DNA from: CAVTJX01 sp963735175
GTDB taxonomy: Bacteria > Electryoneota > RPQS01
Reading direction: 5' to 3'
DNA length: 64,000 nt
NCBI GenBank assembly: GCA_963735175.1
Contig: CAVTJX010000016.1
Coordinates: 186,001-250,000 of the forward strand
In this document: piece by piece, positions 10,810 through 19,387 of the stretch
How the letters are laid out: the number at the start of each line of letters is the position of its first letter
How positions within the stretch are numbered: position 1 is the stretch's first letter
The notes under the pieces: generated by a model
Databases searched by the model: none
What the model was told of the DNA's origin: nothing
What the model saw: the letters and a program-made list of their open reading frames with translations, nothing else
Position numbers and translations under genes: made by a program

Positions 10810-11509
10810 TTAGAGCGTGGCTTTGATTTGCAGGACTCTCATGGGGCACGCGTCCACGCATTCGAGGCAGTTGGTGCAGTCGTGGTGCCCAACTTTTCGC
10901 ATGGTGTGCGGCGCGATGTTCTGCGGGCAGGCTTTCTGGCAGGCCGCGCACTGGGTGCAGGCGGCAGCGTTGTACGTATTCAGCAACTTCGAGGCGGCTG
11001 AAGGGATCGAAGGTTGCGCCGAGGGGACAGAGGTAGCGGCAGAAGAACATCGGCAGGACAAGCGCGCCGACGACGAGACTGGCAAGCACGATCCAGCTGA
11101 CGGCGCCGAGCGCACCGTGGCCAAAGCCGGAGAAGATCAGGAAGAAGGGATCGTAGCCGCGGAGGATGAGTTCGCCGGTCTTATAGGTAAAGATCAGGGC
11201 GAGTACGAGGGCGACATAGCGGAGCAGCTTCAGCGCGCCGTCGAGGCGGGCGGAGGGACGCGGCCGGTTTTTCCAGAACAGGCCCGTTAGGCGCGCGCCG
11301 AGTTCGCCAAGGAAGCCGATGGGACAGGCCCAACCGCAGAAGGCTTTCTTGGCAACGAGGGCCAGAACCAGCACACCGATGAGCATGGAGAGGTTGAGCG
11401 GGCCGAGGGTACAACTGAACTCCTGATACTTGTATAATCCCCAAAGAATTCTCCATCCTTCCGAAGGGGCAGAACGCTTCAAAGGAACGGCTTCCCAGCC
11501 GAAGGCCAT
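10810..11509 (-). CDS. Membrane polyferredoxin (NapH/CcoG-like 4Fe-4S protein; N-terminus short, one frame break)
   Basis: Membrane segments alternate with FeS motifs. CGWACPIGFLGELG and CRYLCPLGATFDP are the paired CxxxCP motifs of NapH/CcoG-type membrane ferredoxins. After a frame break near 10985 the C-terminus carries CTQCAACQKACP and CTNCLECVDACP, giving two 4Fe-4S clusters. Such proteins shuttle electrons across or along the membrane, for instance in nitrate reductase or copper-delivery systems. The ATG at 11509 lies inside what looks like the first membrane helix, and an in-frame stop lies just upstream beside a terminator hairpin. The natural N-terminus therefore appears lost or misassembled. 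Confidence 0.75.
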
Positions 11510-11529
11510 GCCAATGACGAGGAGCTAGA

Positions 11530-11562
11530 CAATGCCCCGGCAAAGATCTTACCGGGGCATTG
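11530..11562 (-). terminator. Intrinsic terminator of the P5C dehydrogenase gene
   Basis: CAATGCCCCGG (11530-11540) and CCGGGGCATTG (11552-11562) form an 11-bp perfect stem with an 11-nt loop, 27 nt past the stop at 11589. The tail is only weakly T-rich. Confidence 0.65.
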
Positions 11563-11588
11563 TTCTCTACTAAACTCAGGGCCAAGGC

Positions 11589-13139
11589 TTAGAAGCGTTC
11601 GGTGACGCTCTTGCCCTGCAGGAAGAGTTGCAGGTAATCGCGGCCGCCGGCCTTGCTGTCGGTGCCGCTCTGGTTGAAGCCGCCGAAGGGCTGGACGCCG
11701 ACGAGCGCGCCGGTGCACTTGCGGTTGAGATCGAAGGTTGCCGCAGTGGGCCTGCACGCGCACCTTTTCGAGGTGGTCGCGGCGCTTGCCGAAGTAGCCG
11801 CCGGTAAGGCCGAAGATCGTGTTGTTGAACACGGCGAGGCCTTCTTCGAACGACTTCACCTTGCAGACGGCGAGGACCGGGCCAAAGATTTCTTCCTGCA
11901 TGAGGCGGGCGGTGGGAGCGAGGTCGGCGATGATCGTCGGTTCGATGAACCAGCCGGGGGATCCGGCCTTGTTGCCGCCAGCGACGCAGCGGCCTTCCTT
12001 CTTGCCGATCTCGATGTAGTCGAGAATCTTTTCGTAAGCGCCCTTTTCGCTGACGGGACCGTGCCAGTTGGCAAGATCCTTCGTCGGGCCGGTCTTGATC
12101 TTCTTCGTGCGCTCGACGACAAGGGCGAGGAGTTTGTCGTAGACGTCGTCGTGCACGATAAGACGCGAGCAGGCGCTGCACTTCTGACCCTGGAAGCCGA
12201 AGGCGGCGGTGACGATCTGCTCGGCGGCGAATTTCGAGATCGGCGTCGTCGTCGACGAGGATAGCGTCCTTGCCGCCCATTTCGAGCACCGTGCGCTTCA
12301 GCCAGAGCTGGCCGGGATGCACCACGGAGGCGCGCTGGAAGATGCGCTGGCCGATTTCCATCGAACCGGTGAAGGCGATGAAGCGGGTGAGCGGGTGATC
12401 GACGATGGTGTCGCCGATGGCGCCGCCGGGGCCGGGCAGGAAGTTGACGACACCCGCGGGGAGGCCGGCTTCTTCGAGGATTTCCATGAAACGGTAGGCG
12501 ATCACGGGGGTGATCGACGCGGGCTTCAGCAAGACGGTGTTGCCGGTGACAAGGGAGGCGGTGGTCATGCCGGCCATGATGGCGCACGGGAAGTTCCACG
12601 GCGGAATGACGGCGCCGACGCCGAGGGGAATGTAGTAGAAGATTGTTTTCTTCGCCGGGATAATCGACGACGGGCTGACGCTCGTTCAGGCGCATCATCT
12701 CGCGGCCATAGAATTCGAGGAAGTCGATGGCTTCGGCGGTGTCGCCGTCGGCTTCCATCCAGTTCTTGCCGATTTCCATCACCATCGTGGCACTGAACTC
12801 GTGCTTGCGTCGGCGCAGGATGGCGGCGGCGCGGATGAGGATGCGGGCGCGGGCATCGGGATCGACAAGCTTCCATGTCTGGAATGTTTCGTTGGCGCTC
12901 TCGACGGCCTTAAGCGCCAGTTCCTGTGTGCCCTTGCCGACGTAGGCCAGCACCTGTTCGGGATTGGCGGGATTGGTGGACTTGATGGTATCGTCGGTGA
13001 AGATGCGTTCGCCGCCGACGATCAGCGGAATTTTTTCGCCGAAACGACTCTCGACCAGCGCCAGCGCCTGTTCAAAGGCGGCCTTGTTGGCGGGATCGGC
13101 GAAGTTCGTAAACGGCTCGTTTTTGAACGGAGAAAGCAT
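11589..13139 (-). CDS. pruA: L-glutamate gamma-semialdehyde (1-pyrroline-5-carboxylate) dehydrogenase
   Basis: An NAD-dependent aldehyde dehydrogenase that oxidises glutamate semialdehyde to glutamate in proline catabolism. Diagnostic stretches: FTGSMEIGQRIFQRA, the catalytic Glu in TVLEMGGKDAILVDDDADL, the catalytic Cys region GFQGQKCSACSR, and WHGPVSEKGAYEKILDYIE, which is typical of the RocA/P5CDH subfamily. EEIFGPVLAV and GVQPFGGFNQSGTDSKAGG complete the fold. Length ~517 residues, normal. Three one-base breaks (about 12650, 12240 and 11745) split the frame, but the conserved sequence runs on uninterrupted. No proline dehydrogenase lies nearby. Confidence 0.9.
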
Positions 13140-13739
13140 ACAGACGCTCTTAAAGGTTCAATCAGGGCGGACGATTACCGCCGCTACAGGGGATTATAGA
13201 ACGGGAAGTAGTGGAAAAACAATTCGAAAGCAACCGCGAAGGCAGTCGAATATCATATAATGTAAGATATTTCTCAGACTTATTCAACCGCCCAAGTTGC
13301 TGTTAATGTTTGCTCACGATACGCTTATTTGAAACAATGGCAATTGGGGAGCACAATGATCAAGACGCGAATCGCGCCAAATTGGCATAGATGAATAAGT
13401 ACCTGCGAAAGACCGAATTGAATAATGGCACGAGTTCATAACCAATCAGCAAATCATGCAGTCTCGAACTCGCTCCCAATTTCAAGATCAGTTAAGGACG
13501 GAATCAAGAGGCATAAGCGGAACATATTTAATTAAGACTAAAACATAAATTATATCGCATTATGCATAACATCCGTAATATCATACGCGTTAGACTAGTT
13601 CAGCGTAAAATCAACAAATTATCAAGTACTGGAAAATAAGTCAGAAATGTTTTACATTTCATCCGTTGAAATACTGGAATACAACAACGACGGACTCTAT
13701 CCTAGAAGTCTCCATCATTAACACGGGACAAGGCGTATC
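13140..13739. other. AT-rich intergenic stretch at the left edge of the island
   Basis: About 600 bp with markedly lower GC than the flanks and many stops in all frames. No gene, RNA or clear promoter is supported. It marks the transition into the ubiquitin-like island. Confidence 0.6.
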
Positions 13740-14053
13740 ATGGCAACAAACGGCAGAACACGACCTGCCCCTCTGGATCACCAGCCGAAGTGGTTGATCC
13801 CTCCGAGACAAATCTTCGACCCAGATTCTTCTTCTCGCAGATCAAGCAGAAGCGGCAGGTTACTTTCCCCAAGGAGGTCTGCCAGATCCTGAATGCCAAG
13901 GAAGGAACTTATGTTGCATTTGCTGTTATCGAAGGTCAAGGAACCTTCATCACCATCAATCGGATTGATGCAAAGTCTTTGTTAGGGAAGGCATGGGACA
14001 TCCTAGTTTCCAACGAGCTGAAGAGGGCAGCCGTTGGCACGCAGGACGCTTGA
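13740..14053 (+). CDS. SpoVT/AbrB-like DNA-binding protein
   Basis: The stretch RFFFSQIKQKRQVTFPKEV followed by CQILNAKEGTYVAF matches the swapped-hairpin AbrB fold (the RQVTFPKEV strand-turn, then a short helix and KEGTYVAF). Such proteins are antitoxins or small transcription factors. The ATG at 13740 follows an AAGG site (13729-13732) and reads MATNGRTRPAPLDHQPK; joining it to the AbrB frame needs one extra G near 13790. Without that correction the domain would start at GTG 13790. About 104 residues. It sits first in the island and may regulate it; no partner toxin is identified. Confidence 0.6.
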
Positions 14054-14059
14054 AGAAAG

Positions 14060-14505
14060 TTGTTCGAGCGCGATGACACCAGATGGGAAGGGCTCTGGGA
14101 GATTTTCTGCGGGGAAACCTTTGACGTCGACCTCAGTCGGTGTCAGATCTCATTCGAGCATTTACGAAACGAAAGGTAGTCCGGTACTTCTACAAGCGAC
14201 TGGACCTGATTCATGAACTAGGGCGCAGAGCTGTCGAAAGGACGCGTCCCGGCACCGGCCACTCATCATCGGGCGGATCTCTTATCGCGAAGAGTCTCTA
14301 GATCACATTCGCGTACTGTCTGACTGTCGAAAGTATGCAGGTCAAGAGACGCGTTTTCCTTTTAGGAATCGACGACCTTCGGACTAAGACTTTTGTACGA
14401 CCGAACGGGCTCGCAGACGTGATGCAGCGCATGCTCGTGAGCGCCAAGATCCGCCTCGCAATGGACTCGAAAACAAATTTTAGGATCGTAAGCACGGATC
14501 CCTAG
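14060..14505 (+). CDS. Unidentified island protein, reconstructed across frame breaks
   Basis: Not recognised. Read with three one-base corrections at short homopolymers (about 14176, 14257, 14350), the + strand gives one continuous sequence of about 148 residues. It includes TRWEGLWEIFCGETFDVDL, VVRYFYKRLDLIHELGRRA, RISYREESLDHIRVLSDCRK and LRTKTFVRPNGLADVMQRML. Its last 56 codons also read unbroken from ATG 14335 to the stop at 14505. The pattern looks like a mixed alpha/beta cytoplasmic protein. Another coding-like stretch (ending YEADLPRQPA at about 14671) may continue it. It lies between the AbrB-like gene and the Ubl gene on the same strand, so it could belong to that system or be a separate accessory gene. 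Confidence 0.35.
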
Positions 14506-14975
14506 ACAAAAAAATACCCTCTCCCTGCTGGACAACCTTTGACGGGGCGCGTACAGCGAAGGAAGGGATTCGATCGCGCACCAGAAATCTCGAAGCATGC
14601 GAGCCCTTCAAATGTCGGGGTGTGCCTGTGCGTTTGGTTTTGTACGAAGCAGATCTACCAAGACAACCTGCCTAGGCAGAAGTTGGTTACTCAGTTATCC
14701 ACAATGTGAAGTAAAGGTAATACAAAGCCTTTTTAGAAGTCAAGATCCTGATAGACTTAGCATAATGTCGTGGCGTATCCCTCCCCAACTCTTTAAGTTC
14801 AGAAAGGACAACGATCTATGAAGTAGACTAATCAGTACTGGGCCATAGTCGAGAGGAAAGCGCGGCCACAGCCTCACGCCGTGGCGATAGCGATCCTGCT
14901 GCCGCAAGCGCCCATACTCATGTACGGCAGTGTTTCAACAGAATTCAGCATTTCAACCTAATCAAAAAACCAATC
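14506..14975 (+). other. Gap before the Ubl gene, no firm gene
   Basis: The first ~165 nt read coding-like in one frame (PSPCWTTFDGARTAKEGIR, then RGVPVRLVLYEADLPRQPA) without a start codon. Beyond about 14675 stops appear in every frame. Nothing else is supported. Confidence 0.4.
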
Positions 14976-15242
14976 ATGGAAACGAAGAAACCTGATACCG
15001 TCGAACGCTTCAAAATCCGTATCGACAAAGAAAATTACGATGTCCATCAGCCGACGATCACTGGCCAAGAAATCTTGGATTTCGCTAACACAAGACCCCC
15101 GAAAAGTACAAGCTCTACCAGTACAAGACCGAACCACACGGGCAGCAGCAGGTCGAATTTGATGCGGACCACGTGGTCGATCTTCGCGAACCGGGCGTCA
15201 AGCGTTTCTCCGACCCTCCTTCGGGAAGCCATCGATGGCTGA
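14976..15242 (+). CDS. Ubiquitin-like protein of the prokaryotic multi-ubiquitin family (single domain)
   Basis: A beta-grasp Ubl expected to be the protein modifier of the E1/E2 cassette. The reading RFKIRIDKENYDVHQPTITG then QEILDFA is the hallmark start of the Multi_ubiq family. A missing C in a C5 run near 15094 and an extra base near 15210 shift the middle out of frame; corrected, it continues YKLYQYKTEPHGQQQVEF, DADHVVDLREPGVKRFS and TLLREAIDG. The two shifts cancel, so the terminal frames agree and the stop is at 15240. Corrected length is about 88 residues, one Ubl domain where many relatives have two or more. The C-terminus is Asp-Gly, not Gly-Gly. The stop overlaps the E2 start (15235) by 8 nt, indicating an operon. 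Confidence 0.8.
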   Translation: METKKPDTVERFKIRIDKENYDVHQPTITGQEILDFANTRPPKSTSSTSTRPNHTGSSRSNLMRTTWSIFANRASSVSPTLLREAIDG

Positions 15243-15656
15243 AACCGTTGAAGGCGGCGTGCGGCGTGAAGTTTTCGCTCAGCGACAAGGATACGACCTT
15301 CCTCGACGGGCTGGGAACTCCGTGGCACGCCGCCAAACACGGCGGGCAGCAGTGGATCATTATTCACGATTGGCAGGTACCGGACGGGTACAACATGCAA
15401 ACCGTCGAGAATCGCCCTGCTGATACCGCCAAGCTATCCGGCAGTCCAGATCGACATGGCTTTCTTCAGCTTGCCCCTCGAGCGTGCTGATAAGAAACCG
15501 ATTAACGGGCTCACGATGCAACCTGTCTGCTGCGAATCTTTCCAACAGTGGTCCAGGCACAGGCGCAACCCGAATCTGTGGCGTCGCGGAGTTGATAACA
15601 TTGCCAACCATCTTGACTATGTATTTGAATGGCTCAAGGAGGAACTTAAACGATAA
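15235..15656 (+). CDS. E2/UBC-like protein (prokaryotic E2 family E)
   Basis: Predicted conjugating enzyme carrying the Ubl. The ATG at 15235 reads MAETVEGGVRREV. After an extra T in a T4 run (~15272) the frame gives DTTFLDGLGTPWHAAKHGG, QQWIIIHDWQVPDGYNM, and after an extra A (~15409) IALLIPPSYPAVQIDMAFF, SFQQWSRHRRNPN and LWRRGVDNIANHLDYVFEW. The IHDxxxPxGYN, PPxYPxxQxDM and FQxWSRHR blocks are those of the prokaryotic E2-E family, which usually sits between a Multi_ubiq gene and a JAB-E1 gene. Two adjacent cysteines (QPVCCESF) precede the WSRH motif and are candidates for the Ubl-accepting site; this is inference. Corrected length about 140 residues. Confidence 0.78.
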
Positions 15657-15675
15657 GCTTAAACACTCCCTCCGT

Positions 15676-17034
15676 ATGAGCGGTGTTCAGTTCAAAACGC
15701 TGCGAGACCACCCTTACCCCGGAGATCGGGGAGGAGCTGTCGCACTCATGGTCTGTGGACGCTGTGTCAGTCATGACTGCCACATTTTCACAACAAGACG
15801 CGTAGTCCCCGTTCCATACCATATGTGCAGCGTTCGTTAGGTGGATCAGGTTCGGTGGTCGACAGACTCGTCGTCGACCTTGTGGACGAAATCTTAGGAC
15901 ATGGTCAAGCTATCGTGAAGGTCCATAGCCATCCTGGCGGTCTTGATCAATTCTCGCCCATCGACGACTTCACTGATCACGAGCTTTTTGCGTCTATTCA
16001 TTTGATGCTGGACGATTCGCTTCCCCACGCCAGTGTCATTATGCTGCCTTCAGGTGAATTGTTCGGACGCGCCATCATGCCGGATGACCACATGGTGGAC
16101 CTTTATTCGGTGATGGTGACGGGTGATGACCTGCAATTTTGGAACCACATCACCAGTTCCCATCGCAGTCCGTCATCATTACGCCATGCACAAGCCTTTG
16201 GGCAGGGCACGATCGATCGATTGCGATCTATGTCTGCCGCTATAGTCGGCTGTTCGGGAACGGGGGAGCATCGTCGTCGAGCAACTCGCACGGCTCGGCA
16301 TGGGACGGCTTGTCCTGATTGATGATGACGTTGTGGAGAGAAAAATCTAAACCGCATCCTGAATGCAACGAAAAGGACGCCTATCTCCGCCGTCCAAAGG
16401 TCAAGGTTCTGGCGCAGCCTAGCACGAATGGGACTAGATCAGGAAGTCATTCCGCTGCAGCTCAACCTCGTTTCTGTCAAGGCAGTTAAGGCGGTGGCTT
16501 CGTGCGATGTTGTCTTCGGATGTACGGATGGCGTGGAAACTCGCGACCTCCTCGACTGGCTTACATCATTCTACGTTCAACCGTATATCGACGTAGGTGT
16601 CGCTCTCGTGGCCAATGGGCGCGGAGGGATCAATGGAATGGTCGGTGCTGTCCATTATCTTCAGCCGGGTGGTTCCAGACCTTTTGGGCCGCCACGCATA
16701 TACTTTTGGAGCAGGTTCTGCGGAAGCTCTACGCAGGACCGATCCGACGCGATACAACGAAATGCGGCAAGCGGGATACCTGCGGGCAGTTGGCGAGGAT
16801 CGCCCGGCTGTAATCAGTGTCAATATGATGGCCGCCGCAATGGCAACAAACGAATTTTTGGCTCGGCTCCATCCCTATCGAAATCAACCGAACCAGAATT
16901 ACAATACGATTCGTGCTGACCTCGCCGAAGTAATGTTTGATTTGGAACCGAAGGGTTCCGCGGATGAATTCCTTCAACGCGTCGTCGGAAACGGCGACGT
17001 GACTCCCCTTCTTGGTCGTCCCTCCCTATCATGA
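15676..17034 (+). CDS. JAB/JAMM-ThiF fusion: deubiquitinase-like plus E1-like activating enzyme
   Basis: Two domains in one chain. The N-terminal JAB metalloprotease has the JAMM signature HSHPGGLDQFSPID (15924-15965; H-x-H then SxxD), typical of isopeptidases. The C-terminal E1/ThiF adenylation domain has the nucleotide loop AAIVGCSGTGS, the DDDVVERKNLNRILNAT stretch with the Arg finger, DVVFGCTDGVE, and a C-terminal segment EDRPAVISVNMMAAAMATN then EFLARLHPYR. An in-frame TAG (~15838) and about eight indels (15865, 16260, 16340, 16370, 16420, 16675, 16708, 16715) interrupt it, nearly all in short homopolymers, yet conserved sequence continues through them. A strong ribosome site (AAGGAGG, 15636-15642) lies 33 nt before the ATG, so the true start is probably near 15650. 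The usual upstream JAMM Glu could not be confirmed. Corrected length ~455-465 residues. Confidence 0.8.
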
Positions 17035-17072
17035 TCTACTGGTAATATGCACTGGAAAACGACCCAAGCGTA

Positions 17073-17102
17073 AAGCCCCGACAGCATCAGCTATCGGGGC
17101 TT
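17073..17102. terminator. Intrinsic terminator closing the ubiquitin-like cassette
   Basis: AAGCCCCGA (17073-17081) and TCGGGGCTT (17094-17102) form a perfect 9-bp stem followed by CTTCTTCTC, 38 nt after the stop at 17034. No further cassette gene follows, and 17103-17330 holds no supported gene. Confidence 0.7.
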
Positions 17103-17330
17103 CTTCTCGAATCTCGCCTATTCTGGCGTCACTTCTTTGCGTGTATCAGCAGCGAATTGGGATAGCAGGTCGGGCCTCCCCAAACCCTTAATGTTGGGGG
17201 CTGAACTGCCCTTGACCCGGTTGTCTTTTATGTAAAGAAGTACGATGCAAAAGTGCGTGCAAACAAACAATCAGCCGAATCCAGTGGCAACTTATTGGAC
17301 TTATGATAGCGCGTAAAACCCTAAAGAAGC

Positions 17331-17359
17331 AAAAATCTCTGCTCTAATCCATAGCAGGG
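17331..17359 (-). terminator. Terminator downstream of tRNA-fMet
   Basis: On the minus strand CCCTGCT and AGCAGAG form a 7-bp stem with one G-U pair, followed by ATTTTT. It lies 17 nt past the tRNA 3' end. Confidence 0.5.
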
Positions 17360-17375
17360 ATTAATCTTGGCGTTG

Positions 17376-17449
<74 letters not shown>

Positions 17450-17459
17450 ATAGAGTATC

Positions 17460-17488
17460 AATATACTGATTCCCCGGTTAGGTGTCAA
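17460..17488 (-). promoter_or_regulatory. Sigma-70-type promoter of tRNA-fMet
   Basis: On the minus strand TTGACA (17488-17483), a 17-nt spacer and TATATT (17465-17460) lie just upstream of the tRNA 5' end at 17449. Confidence 0.8.
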
Positions 17489-17592
17489 GAATTTCCATTT
17501 CGCTGTCTTTCCTGGAGAGGCGGAGTTTCGAAGCAGACAGCTCTCGACGCGGCGCGGGGAGCGGCTCAGAATGCGAATGATAACTTCATCAA

Positions 17593-18754
17593 TTACAATC
17601 TCTTCACCGGTATCGGCGATGTGCCCAGGTAATCGGTGAGGAATCCGGAAAGGGTGTTAAACTCCCTGCCGGGAGGCGACCACCCGGTGGCATCCTCAAG
17701 ATCCTCGATAAAGGCGGCGCCGCTGACCAGGAATTTTCCCGGCGCGACGCGCTTAATCACGGGTTCGTTCGGGTCGAAGCGTTCGGCCACGCGCCGACCA
17801 GTTCGCTCGAAGATGTCCTTCAGCGTGACCAGACCGTCCGTGCCGCCGTACTCGTCGATGATCAATGCCACCTGAAATTTTTGCGGGTCTTGAATTCCTG
17901 CAGCAGATCGACGATCCGCTTGCTTTCGGGGACGGCATGCAGCGTGCGCAGCACTGTCGCGCATGGAATGGCGCTCGGTCAGAAAATCGCGCACATGCAC
18001 GTAGCCGATGATGTGATCGAAGATCCTGCTCGTACACGGGAAGAATATTGTAGCGGGTACGGCGAAAGACGTCGCGCACGTCGTCGGGCGTGAAGTCAGC
18101 GCTGACGGCGACCATTTCGGTGCGCGGCGTCATGATCTCGCGGACTTTAAAATCGCGGGCGTCGAGGTAGCGTTCGAGCAGATTCGCCCTCCTCGGCATT
18201 GACCGCGCCCTCTTCCTCGGCGCCGACGAGCACCTGATCAAGATCGCGGCGCAGGGCGACCGTATCCACTGATGCGGGCTTCTTCAGGCGAATCGCCCCG
18301 CGACCAGCCAGCGCGTCAGCGGCATAGAGCAGCAGGCGCAACGGCGCGAACAGATAGTAGCAGACCAAGCAGCGGGAACGACGCGTAGCGGACGAGGAGA
18401 TTGCCGATCGCATGCCCGGTCATCTTGGGAATGATTTCGGCGAAGATCAGAATCACCAGCGGCGAGATCGTGACAGCAGCCAGACCGCGCCAATGCCCGA
18501 GCGCTCGGCGATCATCACCATCAGCGAGGAATACGCGACATTGACTGACGTTGTTGCCGATCAGGGTCGTGCTGAGAAAACGCTCGGGGTGTTCGCTCAA
18601 GAAGCGCGCGGTCCGCGCGCCAAAGCGGCGGGCGCGCAGCCAGCCCATCGTAAGAATGCGGTCGAAGGCGGTGAAGGCGGTCTCCATCCGCAGAGAAATA
18701 GGCGCTGGCGACGAACGTCAGCAGGACGAAGGCCCAGAAGGATGCACGTGTCAA
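17593..18754 (-). CDS. DUF21/CBS/CorC-HlyC membrane protein (heavily frame-broken)
   Basis: Domain order matches the CNNM/CorC family, linked to divalent-cation transport or 'hemolysin' annotations. An N-terminal DUF21 membrane domain reads METAFTAFDRILTMG, LSTTLIGNNV, VILIFAEIIPKMTGHAIGN. A CBS pair follows (VREIMTPRTEMVAVSADFT, YNILPVYEQD, QVALIIDEYGGTDGLVTL then KDIFE), and then a CorC_HlyC domain (GKFLVSGAAFIEDLEDATG, FNTLSGFLTDYLG). The start TTG at 18754 overlaps the stop of the upstream IMPACT gene by 4 nt. Roughly nine one-base breaks scatter through 1.16 kb. Expected intact length is ~385 residues. Confidence 0.8.
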
Positions 18755-19366
18755 GGCAGCACCTCGATTTGCATCCGGCCACGGCCATCTTCGGCAGGGC
18801 GGCGCAAGAGCGCGTCAGCGGAGGCGGGGACAACCGTAAGCACAAAAGCCGCTTGAAGCGTGGCCGGCTCCGGTTCCACCACGGCGTGGAAGCGATGGGC
18901 GATGGCCGTAGACCGTGCCCTGGTCGTCAAACGGACAAACCACGCGGCAAGCGGGTGCGGATCAGTTCCTCGCGGCATGGCAGTCTCGAGCGCCAGCGCG
19001 GCGCACTCACCGTAGGCACGGACGAGACCGCCCGTGCCAGAGCTTGGTGCCGCCGAACCAGCGGGTGACAATCACCAGCGCGTCGTGAAGTTCGCGTTTC
19101 TGGATCTCGCGCATTATGGGGATACCGGCGGTGCCGTGGGGTTCGCCGGCGTCCGTGGATTTTTCGACAAGAGTTTTGCCCACGCCCCAGCGTGCCGCCC
19201 AGCACCAGTGGGTGGCGTCGTGGTAGCGCTTTTTCTCCGCCTCGAGGAAGGCGTTGACTTCCTCGAGGCCGGAGACGGGGAGCGCGCTGCCGAAAAAGCG
19301 CGAGCCCAGCACGCGCGTTTGCGCGTGTCCGGGCCCGGCAATTACAAGATAACTATCCGCGTTCAT
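18751..19366 (-). CDS. IMPACT/YigZ family protein (one frame break)
   Basis: The UPF0029/IMPACT N-terminal domain is clear: SRFFGSALPVSGLEEVNAFL, then EPHGTAGIPIMREIQKREL, HDALVIVTRWFGGTKL and, after a break near 19040, GGLVRAYGECAALALE. The C-terminal half (VEPEPATLQAAFVLTVVPAS) fits the EF-G-like second domain of YigZ. The biochemical role in bacteria is not settled; relatives regulate translation in eukaryotes. About 204 residues. It overlaps the DUF21/CBS gene by 4 nt, so they are cotranscribed. Confidence 0.85.
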
Positions 19367-19387
19367 GCGCGGCGTAAGCCTTAATGA

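Noticed and set aside
13140..13300. Possible att repeat of the tRNA-fMet 3' end at the left island border
   Set aside because: I looked for a copy of the tRNA 3' sequence here and found none convincing.
14695..14703. Perfect DnaA-box sequence TTATCCACA
   Set aside because: Single copy with no cluster, no AT-rich unwinding element and no dnaA or dnaN nearby; chance is enough.
16242..16540. ThiF-like domain considered as a thiamine, molybdopterin or tRNA-modification E1 (ThiF/MoeB/TcdA)
   Set aside because: The fused JAB domain, the adjacent Ubl and E2 genes and the C-terminal EDRPAVISVNM block fit the ubiquitin-like family; no thi or moa genes are near.
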